Below are positions 24,627 to 33,769 of a stretch of 64,000 nt of DNA, piece after piece. The stretch spans positions 370,192 through 434,191 of the forward strand of contig CP070784.1 in assembly GCA_020346605.1 (NCBI GenBank), written 5' to 3'. Each line of letters starts with the position of its first letter. The stretch's first letter is position 1. The notes under the pieces were generated by a model. The model was not told where the DNA came from. It worked only from the letters and a program-made list of their open reading frames with translations, and searched no databases. Origin of the DNA: Candidatus Bathyarchaeota archaeon. Its GTDB lineage: Archaea; Thermoproteota; Bathyarchaeia; TCS64. A program made the position numbers and the translations under genes.

Positions 24627-27080
24627 TCATAGGTCCCTGCCGTTCACCTTGACTCCCTCCAGGGAGCCGTGGAGCACGTCGATGTCCCAATCCCTCTCTC
24701 CTGTCTCGGGGTCCTTCCTCTGCCGATAAGTGCCCCATGCGGTCCCCGTGCTCCAGAAGCACCTGAAGTCATCGGCGTTGATTGCGGGATCGAAGCTCAT
24801 CTCCTTCTGCACCATGTCGAAGCTGAAGCCGCTGAGTGCGACGAGCAGCCCCCAGCTCGCCATGCTCCTCGCGTAGTGGTGACCGCACTCCACCTCATTC
24901 CAGGGGTTCCGCCTAACTCCGTCGTGCCTGTCCCTCACCGCCTTGACCACGGTCAGCCCCTCGTCGACGAGCCCCTCGAATATCAGGTGGGCGGCCACCT
25001 GGTACTCGATGCCGGTCCAGACCTCGTGGGAGTAGGGGAAGGGTATCCTGGGGCGCCCTCCGCCGGGCCAGGTGCAGGCGATGAGCCCCACCTCGTCGTT
25101 GAGCGCGTAGACCCTCTGGCAGTTGTCGTGCAGCGAGAAGTCCGTGAGCAGGTTGTGCCTGAACACGGAGCCGATCGCCCTCTTCACGTGCGCCGGGGGC
25201 AGGAGGTATCCGAGGCCAGCCACGTGGGCGTTCGCCTGCCCCAGCAGCTGGTCGGCGAGGCAGCCCACCCCGTGCTGGTACTTGTAGGCGTCGACGTCCT
25301 CCAGCTTCTGGACGTAGTACTCGCCGTTCCAGAGGGCCTCATCCAGGTTGGCCCTTCCCATCTCGAATAGCGTGCCGTACCTCTGGGCGGCCTCGTAGTC
25401 CCCGGCCGCCTCAGCCATCCTTGTGGCTGTCCTCAGCGCCCCCAGGAACATCACGCCACTTAGGGGGTTGGGGCCATAGAACTCGATGTCGTAGGTGTTG
25501 TGCTGCTTCCCGTCCGTGACGCCGTCGCCGTCCGTGTCCCAGCGTGTGCAGGCGAAGTCCATGGCCCTCCTCGCCCCGGGCCAGAGGCCCTCCATCCATG
25601 CTGTGTCGCCGTTCATCTTCCACTCCCTGTAGAGCCTCATTATGCTGCCGCACTGGCCGTCTGAGGCGGGCTCGAAGGCGTCCCAGCTCCGTTCTCCGGG
25701 GATCTCGCGGTAGGCCCTGAAGTTCATCTTACCGTCCTCGTCGGTCTCCACCTGGAACTCGGTCCTTCGCATGCTCCTCTCCAAGCTCGGGAAGAGGAAG
25801 GCGAGTGTCTGGGCGTAGTTCCAGACGTGGGTGCAGTTGCCGCTGCAGCAGCCACCCTCGTCGAAGCACCCCTCGTACCCGAAGAAGCTGCCGTCCTCGA
25901 GCCAGAAGCAGGTGGGGCTCCGGATGACTGTGATGTTGGCGGAGAGGGCGTCCAGAACGTGGGACGGTAGCGTCGACCCGAAGAGGGCGTCGTGGAAGGC
26001 CCTCGTAGCCCCGTCGAGGCGCTCTAGGTTGGAGACGACGTATCGTGAGACGTCCCAGGCGCTGTCGAACCGGGCGGCGTACCTGTTCCTCACAGTCTGC
26101 TGCTCGCATCCGCAGGCATCACCTTGGGGGACTTGGCTCCAACTCCTAACCCTGTTCGGGAGGTACCAAGACAGGACGAAGCGGAATTCCTTGGCCTCCC
26201 CTGGCCCGATGGTTTCCACCGCACCAATGCTTCCGACGTCAGTCTTGCCGTCCTCGGAGGGCTCCGAGTAACCAAGGTCCGTCAGCAGGCCATCCTCTGA
26301 CAGGTCGTCCCAGAACTCTCGAAGGTTGTCCCACCATCCGCTGCGCAACCAGTGCCTCTTCACAGTGACCCGGCTGTTCGTGGTGGCCAGGGAGAGGCCC
26401 CCGTGGAGAAGGCTATCCTTGCCATACCTTCCTGAGTGGAGGTGTAGCCCGCGCAGCCCCATCTCCTCCCTGAACTCGTTGATGTTCCCACCGAAGCCCT
26501 CAGACTTCAGGCTGCCGAAGCGGTTAAGCCCCGTATAACCGACGGCGTTCAGCAGAGAACCTACGACGGTTACCTCAAGGGGGTCCTCGCCTGTGTTCTT
26601 GACACGATAAGTCAGGAGGGTCGCAGGCAGCCCGGAGTCATCGGGCTCGTGGGGAACGAAGGGCGTGTAGGCCTCTAGCATGATGTCCACAGGCAGGGAG
26701 GTGTCCTCGAACTCAACGTAGACAAGAGGATACTCTCCCCTCATACAGGAGTCCTCCAGGCGGGGCAGCCCAGCCAGCGTGCCAGGTTGGAAGCCGTGGG
26801 ACTCCGTGAATGGTGGAACGAGCCTGCTCTCCAGCACCCGAGTGATCGGCGCTCTCCCTTCGCCTATGATGGCGATTGAGAAGAAGGAGTAGGGCAGCCT
26901 CTGCCCCTTGGCCGACCGGTTGAAGATCTCCCAGTCCCTCAGGTCGCCGCGGGAGCCCAGGGAGATGTTGCCCGTGCCGATCCCCCCGAGGAGGAAAGCT
27001 GCCTGGGCGGCATCGCGACCGAACTCCCTCTGGGACCCCGTGGCGTGGAGATCCTGCTTGGAATAAGGCAATTTGGACAT
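24627..27080 (-). CDS. Glycoside hydrolase family 116 (GBA2-type beta-glucosidase/xylosidase)
   Basis: An 817-residue GH116 protein from ATG 27080. The N-terminal domain begins with AQAAFLLGGIGTGNISLGSR and LRDWEIFNRSAKGQ, typical of GBA2_N. The catalytic (alpha/alpha)6 barrel contains NCTHVWNYAQTLAFLFPSLE, YREWKMNGDTAW and the conserved TYDIEFYGPNPLSG, whose Asp corresponds to the acid/base of characterised GH116 enzymes. A nucleophile Glu is expected just before NCTHVW, where a GYEG segment is present. Activity is probably on beta-glucosides, xylosides or GlcNAc glycosides. No signal peptide is seen, so it is likely intracellular. Divergent from the permease gene. Confidence 0.85.
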   Translation of the reverse strand: MSKLPYSKQDLHATGSQREFGRDAAQAAFLLGGIGTGNISLGSRGDLRDWEIFNRSAKGQRLPYSFFSIAIIGEGRAPITRVLESRLVPPFTESHGFQPGTLAGLPRLEDSCMRGEYPLVYVEFEDTSLPVDIMLEAYTPFVPHEPDDSGLPATLLTYRVKNTGEDPLEVTVVGSLLNAVGYTGLNRFGSLKSEGFGGNINEFREEMGLRGLHLHSGRYGKDSLLHGGLSLATTNSRVTVKRHWLRSGWWDNLREFWDDLSEDGLLTDLGYSEPSEDGKTDVGSIGAVETIGPGEAKEFRFVLSWYLPNRVRSWSQVPQGDACGCEQQTVRNRYAARFDSAWDVSRYVVSNLERLDGATRAFHDALFGSTLPSHVLDALSANITVIRSPTCFWLEDGSFFGYEGCFDEGGCCSGNCTHVWNYAQTLAFLFPSLERSMRRTEFQVETDEDGKMNFRAYREIPGERSWDAFEPASDGQCGSIMRLYREWKMNGDTAWMEGLWPGARRAMDFACTRWDTDGDGVTDGKQHNTYDIEFYGPNPLSGVMFLGALRTATRMAEAAGDYEAAQRYGTLFEMGRANLDEALWNGEYYVQKLEDVDAYKYQHGVGCLADQLLGQANAHVAGLGYLLPPAHVKRAIGSVFRHNLLTDFSLHDNCQRVYALNDEVGLIACTWPGGGRPRIPFPYSHEVWTGIEYQVAAHLIFEGLVDEGLTVVKAVRDRHDGVRRNPWNEVECGHHYARSMASWGLLVALSGFSFDMVQKEMSFDPAINADDFRCFWSTGTAWGTYRQRKDPETGERDWDIDVLHGSLEGVKVNGRDL

Positions 27081-27172
27081 TGGATCTCTGATGACTTCAT
27101 GTCGAATTGGGTTGAAAACACTTGCCAAACGCGGCCGAGGGTTCCAGAGCCACGCACTCAGTTCCTCAGAGA

Positions 27173-27181
27173 TTTTTTATA
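27173..27181 (+). promoter_or_regulatory. TATA box of the LctP-like permease gene
   Basis: TTTTTTATA lies 28 bases before the ATG, with AAGGTGAGG between as a good ribosome-binding site seven bases from the start. The arrangement fits an archaeal promoter with a very short leader. The same region carries the start of the divergent glycosidase. Confidence 0.5.
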
Positions 27182-27208
27182 GGCTCGGGGAAAAGGTGAG
27201 GTATTCAC

Positions 27209-28774
27209 ATGTTGGGAGTAGCTCTTGCGCTAGTGCCCTTCCTGGTAACGCTGACCGCCATCCTCGTTTTCAGGGTGAAGACCCACTGGGCAGGGCTCCT
27301 CGGCACAGCCTGCACGTGGCTGATCGCGATCTTCTACTCCAGAACGCCCCTGTACCTCCTGCCGTGGGCCTGGATCTACGGCATCTTGGTCCCTCTGAGC
27401 TACACCCTAGCTGGGTTCGCCGCTTGGTTTATGACCTACCACATGATGTTCCACGGCTGCTTCGAGGACATCCAGGAGTCTATCAAGCGGATGAAGGGGG
27501 GCCTCGTCTTCAAGGTGTTCTTCCTCTGTTTCGGCCTCGGCGTCATGATGCTCTCCTCCGGAGCGGGCTTCACCTGGCTGGCGGTGGTGCTCAACGACAT
27601 GGGCATCTCCCCCTGGGCTGTGGGCATCCTCATAGAGGGCTCAGCGGACCCACTCACACAGTACGCCTACTACGCCACCCCCGTCGTGGTGCCCGCCCTC
27701 CTCTTCGGCAAGGAGTTCGGATTCACCTTACAGGACCTAATGCCCATGTTCAACAGGTTCTTCTGGATCACCATCCCCGGGTTCGCCCTAGCGATGCTCT
27801 GGGTGCTTAAGCAGGATGGGAAAGATGTCACGAAGAGGGACGTGGCTGCCGCGGTGGCGTACGGGCTGTTCCTGGCGGCCGTCGTCAACGCCCTCAACCT
27901 CCTCGTGGACATCTCGGCCGTCGGAATCCTGGCCGGCGCCATCGGCATGGGAGCGCTCTACGTGGCCCGGAAGGTCGGAGTGTTCGGGTCATCCTCCGAG
28001 GGAGAAGTTGACGTCCACCCGCCGATGACCGGAGAGCAGAGGGGCCGATTCAACAAGGCCATCGCTCCTTTGATAATCGTCTCCCTTCTGGCCGGGCTCT
28101 GGGGCTCCTTCGGGAAGCCGATCGAGAGAGCCCTGGGCAGCATCATGATCCCCGTCATCGCGGACCAGGCCGTCCCCTTCAAGGTGGCGCAGCCCTTCAT
28201 CTGGCCGGCCATCACCGTCATTCTCATGTTCGCCTGGCTCAAGCCCTCACGGGAGAGCCTAGAATACGTCGGGAAGCTCATGAAGGACAGGTGGGTGATC
28301 CAACAAGTGGCTAACTGGACCTTCGCCGGGATGGTGTTCACCTACCACTGGAGTGGCAAGACCATCGTGGACGGAAGCCTGGTGCTGCTCCCGGGCAACG
28401 AGGACCTCAACCTTCTCACCGTGCTCGCGAAGACCGCCGTCGGCGTGGGCCTCCACCCCTACGTGGTGATGATCCCCTTCATGTCCATGTTTGCCACCAC
28501 ACTCCTCGGCACGGAGCTCACCTCAACGACCTTCTTCATGCCCTTCCACTTCATCGCAGCCAAAACCCTGGGTTTTGCAAAGCCCACCGCGTTCATGGTG
28601 GGTCACATCGTAGCGAACATCGGGATCACCGACATCAGGAAGCTGATGAAGAACGTGGCCCTAATCGGGGCATACGGCGAGGAGTACAAGGCCCTGAGGC
28701 GCACGTTAGTCATCGGCCTGATAATAACCGCGGCGACAATAATACCGCTAATGAGCTTCCTCTTCTGGCCCTGA
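27209..28774 (+). CDS. LctP-like (L-lactate permease family) membrane transporter
   Basis: A 521-residue integral membrane protein with about 12-14 hydrophobic helices, spread from VALALVPFLVTLTAILVF to the C-terminal LVIGLIITAATIIPLMSF. GVMMLSSGAGFTWLAVV and the GMGALYVARKVGVF hinge resemble the lactate/glycolate permease family (TC 2.A.14). Charged loops occur near residues 255-285. It is divergent from the GH116 gene, so the two may serve uptake and use of a common carbon source, but lactate or glycolate uptake is equally plausible. Assignment is to the family level only. Confidence 0.65.
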   Translation: MLGVALALVPFLVTLTAILVFRVKTHWAGLLGTACTWLIAIFYSRTPLYLLPWAWIYGILVPLSYTLAGFAAWFMTYHMMFHGCFEDIQESIKRMKGGLVFKVFFLCFGLGVMMLSSGAGFTWLAVVLNDMGISPWAVGILIEGSADPLTQYAYYATPVVVPALLFGKEFGFTLQDLMPMFNRFFWITIPGFALAMLWVLKQDGKDVTKRDVAAAVAYGLFLAAVVNALNLLVDISAVGILAGAIGMGALYVARKVGVFGSSSEGEVDVHPPMTGEQRGRFNKAIAPLIIVSLLAGLWGSFGKPIERALGSIMIPVIADQAVPFKVAQPFIWPAITVILMFAWLKPSRESLEYVGKLMKDRWVIQQVANWTFAGMVFTYHWSGKTIVDGSLVLLPGNEDLNLLTVLAKTAVGVGLHPYVVMIPFMSMFATTLLGTELTSTTFFMPFHFIAAKTLGFAKPTAFMVGHIVANIGITDIRKLMKNVALIGAYGEEYKALRRTLVIGLIITAATIIPLMSFLFWP

Positions 28775-28852
28775 GGGAGCGGACAGTGGGAATCCAATTC
28801 TGGCATCCATCCACCAAGGCGAGCATTTACTATCGTTGATTTCATTCACAGA

Positions 28853-28862
28853 AAATTATATA
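28853..28862 (+). promoter_or_regulatory. Putative TATA box
   Basis: AAATTATATA sits about 31 bases before the ATG at 28893, which also has GGGAGGG immediately upstream. This is a likely promoter for the small gene that follows. Confidence 0.5.
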
Positions 28863-28892
28863 GTCCGATGCCCCATTCATTAAGGGAGGGCC

Positions 28893-29081
28893 ATGAGGAC
28901 CTACATTTTCACCGACAAGGAGAGGAACATCATAGAGACCTACCTCAGGGACGGTACCGAGCTGGAGGGGTACAACGTCCTCCTCCTCCGCCTTAGCCGC
29001 CACATCTTCCAGATCAACAACGACTTCGAGCTCGCCACCAGGTTCCTACTGGAGATAGCCGAGGGCCCGGAAAGACGATAA
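28893..29081 (+). CDS. Small conserved-looking archaeal protein, unknown
   Basis: A 62-residue protein starting MRTYIFTDKERNIIETYL. It is predicted to be mostly helical, with LRLSRHIFQINNDFELATR in the second half. It has its own TATA-like element and Shine-Dalgarno, which makes it a credible gene. The opening residues resemble a helical/HTH-like segment common in small archaeal proteins, but I cannot assign a family. Confidence 0.6.
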   Translation: MRTYIFTDKERNIIETYLRDGTELEGYNVLLLRLSRHIFQINNDFELATRFLLEIAEGPERR

Positions 29082-29259
29082 AAACGCACGAGTTCCCTGA
29101 ATTTATTAGGCAAAAGAGCAACTCATCTCCCTATTATCCTATTCACGGATACAGATCACAAGTTCAGAAGCATTTTAACATACGACAATTCTGCACAAAG
29201 AGAGGGTCATATCCCTGAAAACGGGATCTGATCGACAAAGACCAAGAACGAGCCGAAAA

Positions 29260-30960
29260 ATGAACAGGAAAAAAAGGTACATCGCACTAGGTTTGATTTT
29301 GTTCATCTCCTTCCTTAGTCTACAGTGCATTACCAGGATCGTCGACGCCGAAGAGCCGAACATCACGCTGAGGATAAAGATCTACAGGATTGTGATGGTG
29401 GACCTGATCGAGGAGCCCCCCCTCCCCGACTACGTGGACTGGCACTACTTCATCTCCGTCAACAGTGAGGGCGAGTGGCTCGAAGACGACAGGGTCTCGC
29501 AGGGGTTCTACATCATCAGATATCTGGACATAGTGCACGATTTTCAGGTGGACGGCAGGTACGCCCGCATTAGGCTCAGCCTGAGAGACGACGATACGTA
29601 TTCCCGACCTGATCTAGCTGACATCAGCAGCCACGCAGGCGGGGGGATAGACAACTACAAGGATTTCACTAGAGGGACCACCTTCTCGGGGGTGTACGAC
29701 GTCAAGATGAACGTCTTGATGGACAACGACGAGGTTACCGTGAAGTCAGGCTACTACGTGACAAACGGCGAATACGACGGCAGCACCAGGGAGGACGAGA
29801 ACGACGCTGAGTTGTGGTTCAGCATCTCGGACGACTACGAGGCTCCGGTGGCGGAAGCGGGTCCGAACCGTTTATGCTACACGGGGGAGACGGTTTACTT
29901 CGATGGGTCGAGTTCCACGGCCTCTAACGGCTCTATGATCACCAAGTACGAGTGGGACTACGACGGCGACGGTAAATACGACATCAGCGGCTCTTCCCTC
30001 TGGTACACCTTAAAGGAGAAGGGTAACTACACCGTCTACCTGAAGGTGACGGACTCCATCGGCGAGTGCGACGTCGACGAGTGCCACGTCCAAGTGACGG
30101 ACGCCCCGCCCGCGGCTTCCTTCGTCTACGCACCGGCTAGCCCTACGATAGAGGACAAGGTCCAGTTCAACGACACGTCGACAGACCTCGACGGCGAATT
30201 GGAGTCGTGGCACTGGGACTTCGGCGACGGGACCACGTCGACGGAGCGGAACCCTTCACATAGGTTCGAGGGCAAGGGGACGCACTTTGTGACGTTCACC
30301 GTCGAGGACGACAGCGACACCACAGACTCCATGACGATCCCGGTGACCGTCGTTAACATCCCTCCGGACGCGGATTTCAGCCTCTCGCCGATGGAGGTCA
30401 ACCACGGCGAGACCGTGACGTTCGTGGATGGGTCGTCTGACCCTGAAGGCGGTGTGATCCTGTACGAGTGGGACTTCGGTGATGGGCACGGGGCGGTCGT
30501 TGACAGCCCCACGCACTCCTACGACAACCCCGGCGAATACACGGTGAGCCTCACGGTGCGGGACGACGAGGGGGAGACGGACACTGCAAGCAGAACAGTC
30601 TTCGTGAGCAGCAGGCATCCTCTAACTCTGGTTGTGAGTGATCTCCTAGGCCTGCCTGTCTCTGACGTGGAGGTCAGCGTATATTCAGGTGGCGAGATGT
30701 ACGCCTCCGGGTTCACGGACGGGAGGGGCGTCCTGACCCTTTTTGAAGTGCCGACTGGGGACATCATCGTCAAGGTCAGCAGCCTCGGCTTCGTGGCCAC
30801 CACAAGAGTGTTTCTCACCCAGCCATCACGTTACACAGTCAAGATCGTCGCGTCGATATACACGATAGGTGCAGCAGCGGTAGTTCTGAGCGCCACATCT
30901 GTGGCTACGTACCTATTTGTCAGTGGTCGAAGTCCTTTCAAGAGACCAAAACCTGTGTGA
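29260..30960 (+). CDS. PKD-domain surface protein with C-terminal membrane anchor
   Basis: A 566-residue secreted protein. The N-terminus has a basic stretch followed by a hydrophobic signal (YIALGLILFISFLSLQCI). Residues about 30-190 are an uncharacterised beta domain. Three PKD-like immunoglobulin folds follow, marked by YEWDYDGDGKYD, WHWDFGDGTTST and YEWDFGDGHGAV. Then comes a carboxypeptidase-regulatory-like domain (PVSDVEVSVYSGGEMYASGF) and a C-terminal helix, GAAAVVLSATSVATYLFV, ahead of a basic tail. It likely sits on the outer cell surface, possibly for adhesion or polymer binding. Confidence 0.85.
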   Translation: MNRKKRYIALGLILFISFLSLQCITRIVDAEEPNITLRIKIYRIVMVDLIEEPPLPDYVDWHYFISVNSEGEWLEDDRVSQGFYIIRYLDIVHDFQVDGRYARIRLSLRDDDTYSRPDLADISSHAGGGIDNYKDFTRGTTFSGVYDVKMNVLMDNDEVTVKSGYYVTNGEYDGSTREDENDAELWFSISDDYEAPVAEAGPNRLCYTGETVYFDGSSSTASNGSMITKYEWDYDGDGKYDISGSSLWYTLKEKGNYTVYLKVTDSIGECDVDECHVQVTDAPPAASFVYAPASPTIEDKVQFNDTSTDLDGELESWHWDFGDGTTSTERNPSHRFEGKGTHFVTFTVEDDSDTTDSMTIPVTVVNIPPDADFSLSPMEVNHGETVTFVDGSSDPEGGVILYEWDFGDGHGAVVDSPTHSYDNPGEYTVSLTVRDDEGETDTASRTVFVSSRHPLTLVVSDLLGLPVSDVEVSVYSGGEMYASGFTDGRGVLTLFEVPTGDIIVKVSSLGFVATTRVFLTQPSRYTVKIVASIYTIGAAAVVLSATSVATYLFVSGRSPFKRPKPV

Positions 30961-31005
30961 GACGGAAAACTTTTTCAAAGGTTTAAGTCCAACACTTAAC
31001 GCGGA

Positions 31006-31807
31006 ATGTTGAACGTCGATCTAGTCAAACTAGTTTATTTCTCCCCAACAGGAACGTCAAAGAAGGTTGCAGCTGCGATAGCGGAAGGGATCCATTCGAA
31101 AATTGAATACGTGAACCTGACCCCACCCGCTGCGAACACCATCGAGTTCGGAGAGTTCCGCGATGATATAGCCATCATCGCAGTGCCAGTCTATGCCGGA
31201 CGGTGTCCCTGAAGTAGCAGCGGACAGGTTGAGAAGACTCAAGGCGAACGACACGCCTGCTATCCTAGTGGTGGTGTATGGTAATAGGGCGTTCGAGGAC
31301 GCGCTACTGGAGCTCAGCGATCTGTCCCCGCAGGCGGGCTTCAGGCCTGTCGCTGGTGGGGCTTTCATCGGCGAGCACTCTTACAGTACCTCTGAGAACC
31401 CCACGGCACACGGGAGGCCCGATGCTGGCGATCTGTGGAAGGCTGCGGAGTTCGGTGCGGAGATCGGGGAGAAGATGACAGGGATAAATTCGCCATTTGA
31501 CATAGAGCCCTTGAATGTACCCGGGAACCACCCTTACAGGGACGGATGGGACCCAGGGGAGCCTATGTCGCCCCTCACCGAGGAAGATAACTGCATCAAG
31601 TGCGGGAAGTGCGCCGTGGTTTGTCCCGTCGCCGCAATCACCATGATCGATGAGGTCACAACCGAGGAGGAGCCATGCATAATGTGCTGCGCCTGCGTCA
31701 AGAACTGCCCCACTGGCGCCCGGGTCATGAGGGCGCGGATGCAAGAACTCTCGGAATGGCTGAATAAGAACTATAGCGAGAGAAGGGAGCCTGAAACGTT
31801 TCTCTAG
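31006..31807 (+). pseudogene. EFR1-type flavodoxin/ferredoxin protein with a +1 frameshift
   Basis: Two overlapping frames make one protein. The first part is a flavodoxin domain (KLVYFSPTGTSKKVAAAI ... IIAVPVYAGR). The second continues as VPEVAADRLRRLKANDTPAI and ends with two [4Fe-4S] motifs, CIKCGKCAVVCPVAA and CIMCCACVKNCPTGA. One extra T at about 31204 breaks the frame in the second FMN-binding loop; deleting it gives GGR-VPEV continuity and about 266 residues. The family passes electrons between flavin and ferredoxin. It is either a recent pseudogene or a base-call error. No alternative start with a good ribosome-binding site is seen for the second half. Confidence 0.75.
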
Positions 31808-31851
31808 CCTTTCAAACTAATTTGTCCTGAAAAAGTGGTGGGGAGAGGTCA

Positions 31852-32931
31852 TCAGATCCTGCTGACGTCGAAGCTGGAGTCAAGCTCCTCGAGGGCTGTC
31901 ACCAGTATCTTGACGAGGTTCTCCAGGTCCTCCAGGTAGAAGGCCTCGACGGGGCTGTGGGAATACCTCCTTGGCAGCGCAATGGTCGACGCGGGGATCC
32001 CTGCCCTAGTCTTCGCCATGGCGCCGGCGTCGGTGCCACCGAACTGGAAGTTCTCCTGGTAGGGGATTCCCTCGGCGTCGGCGGCCGCCTTGAGCCACTC
32101 CCTCACCCTGTGGTGGTGGATGACGTTCACCCTGCCTCGACCCTGCTCGCCGTGGTGGATCGCCGGGCCCTTCCCTATCTCGTAGAAGATGTCCCTCATC
32201 TTCACATCCGGCTGGTAGCCCGCCGAAGTGGTATCGATGGCCACCGCCATGTCGACGTCTAGGTCGTAGAGTATCGAGTATGCCCCGCGCAGCCCGTTCT
32301 CCTCCTCGACGGCCGCCAGGTAGTAGACTGTGGAGGGAATCTTCCTGTCCTTCAGCTCCTGCGCCACGGCGATCAGCGCCGCCATCCCGATCTTGTCATC
32401 GACCCCTGGACTCGCCACGAGGCCGTTCTCCAGCACCAACGGCGGGGCACCTGGAACCATGGGGGTACCCACCCGGATCCCCATCGCCGCCGCCTCCTCC
32501 CTGTTCCGGGCGCCAACGTCGATGTACATGTCTTGGACTTCCGGGACGGTCTTCGCCTCCTCCGCCGAAGTGACGTGGCCCGGCTTCACCCCGACCACCC
32601 CCATGACGGGGCCTTTGTCGGAGAGCAGCTTCACTTGCTGCCCGAGCAAGGTCCGGCTCAGCATCCCCCCCAGCCTCCTGAACCATATGAACCCCCTTTC
32701 GTCGATGTTGGCGACGACGAGGCCCACCTGGTCCATGTGCGCCTCCAGAGCGACTGAGGGGGCATCCTCGTCGGAGCCTCCCTGGACGGCGACCACGTTC
32801 CCTCTGGGCGTGACGTGGACCTCGTCCACAAGGGGCCCGAGCTCGGAGAGCATGTGCCTTATCATGGGCTCCTCGTAGCCAGAGGGGGCGCTTACGTCCG
32901 CAAGTTTGAGGAAGACCTGCTTCAGATCCAT
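31852..32931 (-). CDS. M42-family aminopeptidase (TET/glutamyl-aminopeptidase-like)
   Basis: A 359-residue dinuclear metallo-aminopeptidase; ATG 32931 gives MDLKQVFLKLADVSAPSGYE, the usual start. Metal ligands are in VALEAHMDQVGLVV (His, Asp), VASPGVDDKIGMAA (bridging Asp), LAAVEEENGLRGA (catalytic Glu pair) and AVAIDTTSAG, plus a C-terminal His in RYSHSPVEAFY. M42 enzymes often form dodecameric tetrahedral TET particles that trim peptides released by the proteasome. Cytoplasmic, single gene. Confidence 0.9.
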   Translation of the reverse strand: MDLKQVFLKLADVSAPSGYEEPMIRHMLSELGPLVDEVHVTPRGNVVAVQGGSDEDAPSVALEAHMDQVGLVVANIDERGFIWFRRLGGMLSRTLLGQQVKLLSDKGPVMGVVGVKPGHVTSAEEAKTVPEVQDMYIDVGARNREEAAAMGIRVGTPMVPGAPPLVLENGLVASPGVDDKIGMAALIAVAQELKDRKIPSTVYYLAAVEEENGLRGAYSILYDLDVDMAVAIDTTSAGYQPDVKMRDIFYEIGKGPAIHHGEQGRGRVNVIHHHRVREWLKAAADAEGIPYQENFQFGGTDAGAMAKTRAGIPASTIALPRRYSHSPVEAFYLEDLENLVKILVTALEELDSSFDVSRI

Positions 32932-33017
32932 TACTGCATACACCTTCGGGATATCACACCCTCGAAGATCTATCTATCAGTTTCGAACGGAAGAAAAAAG
33001 GAGGAAACTGTAAGCCT

Positions 33018-33134
33018 CTAGTCCTGCAGGGTCATGGGCTGGCCACAGCAGACCAGGACGCCCGCCCCGTTCTCCACGACCTTGACTTTGTTTCCGCAGA
33101 TCTCGCAGAGGTAGACTTCGTCGACTTCGGTCAT
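33018..33134 (-). CDS. Desulforedoxin-like mini-protein
   Basis: A 38-codon gene read leftward from ATG 33134 to TAG at 33018. The product begins [17 protein letters not shown] and ends [12 protein letters not shown], giving two Cys pairs (C10-x2-C13 and C29-C30) as in desulforedoxin and the N-terminal domain of desulfoferrodoxin. It should bind a single iron in an Fe(SCys)4 site. The gene is divergent from rubrerythrin across 89 bp. That pairing suggests a role in oxygen or peroxide defence or as a one-electron carrier. Because of its length it is easily missed. Confidence 0.8.
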   Translation of the reverse strand: MTEVDEVYLCEICGNKVKVVENGAGVLVCCGQPMTLQD

Positions 33135-33223
33135 TCTGGGTCATCATCGGAATGTGAGTACGGATAATTTTACCTTTCGGCCTGTGTCAACCTTTATCCA
33201 GTGCCCTATCAATCTCTCTACAG

Positions 33224-33736
33224 GTGTTCGTTTTGAGCGAATCCATCGAGAAGTTGAAGGCCGCCTTCGCCGGGGAGTCCCAGGCGAACCGGCGTTACCT
33301 GGCCTTCGCGAAGAAGGCTGATGAGGAGGGGTTGGGCCAGGTCGCAAAGCTCTTCAGAGCTGCAGCGGCGGCGGAGACGGTCCACGCCCACAACCACATG
33401 AGGATCGCCGGCGAGATCGGCATGACTGTGAGCAACCTAGACGAGGCCATCTCGGGGGAGACCTTTGAGTTCACCAAGATGTACCCAGAGTACCTGGAGA
33501 TCGCTAGGCAAGAAAAGAACAAACAGGCCGAATGGAGCTTAAACGTCGCCAACCAGGTAGAGAAGATCCACGCAGGCCTCTTCAAGGCCGCCCTCGAGGC
33601 CGTCAAGGGCAGCGAGAAGATGCCCGAAGTCGACTACTACGTCTGCAAGGTCTGCGGTAACACCGTGGAGGACGAGGCCCCAGAGACGTGCCCCATCTGC
33701 GGGGCTCCCAAGGCCCAGTTCAAGAAGATAGAATAA
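33224..33736 (+). CDS. Rubrerythrin
   Basis: A 170-residue rubrerythrin with a GTG start; a TTG three codons later is possible. The N-terminal four-helix diiron domain is seen in LKAAFAGESQANRRYLAFAK, RAAAAAETVHAHNHMRIAG and NVANQVEKIHAGLFKAALEA, containing the Glu/His iron ligands. The C-terminal rubredoxin domain has CKVCGNTVEDEAPETCPICG. It reduces hydrogen peroxide in anaerobes using electrons from rubredoxin-type carriers. A good T-rich stretch follows the stop. Partner: the divergent desulforedoxin-like gene. Confidence 0.95.
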   Translation: MFVLSESIEKLKAAFAGESQANRRYLAFAKKADEEGLGQVAKLFRAAAAAETVHAHNHMRIAGEIGMTVSNLDEAISGETFEFTKMYPEYLEIARQEKNKQAEWSLNVANQVEKIHAGLFKAALEAVKGSEKMPEVDYYVCKVCGNTVEDEAPETCPICGAPKAQFKKIE

Positions 33737-33740
33737 CCAA

Positions 33741-33760
33741 CCCTTTTTCCCATTTTTTCA
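33741..33760 (+). terminator. Pyrimidine-tract terminator after rubrerythrin
   Basis: CCCTTTTTCC followed by CATTTTTTCA directly after the rubrerythrin stop. T-runs without a stem are the usual archaeal intrinsic termination signal. Similar tracts follow other plus-strand genes here. Confidence 0.45.
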
Positions 33761-33769
33761 GTGATTCGG

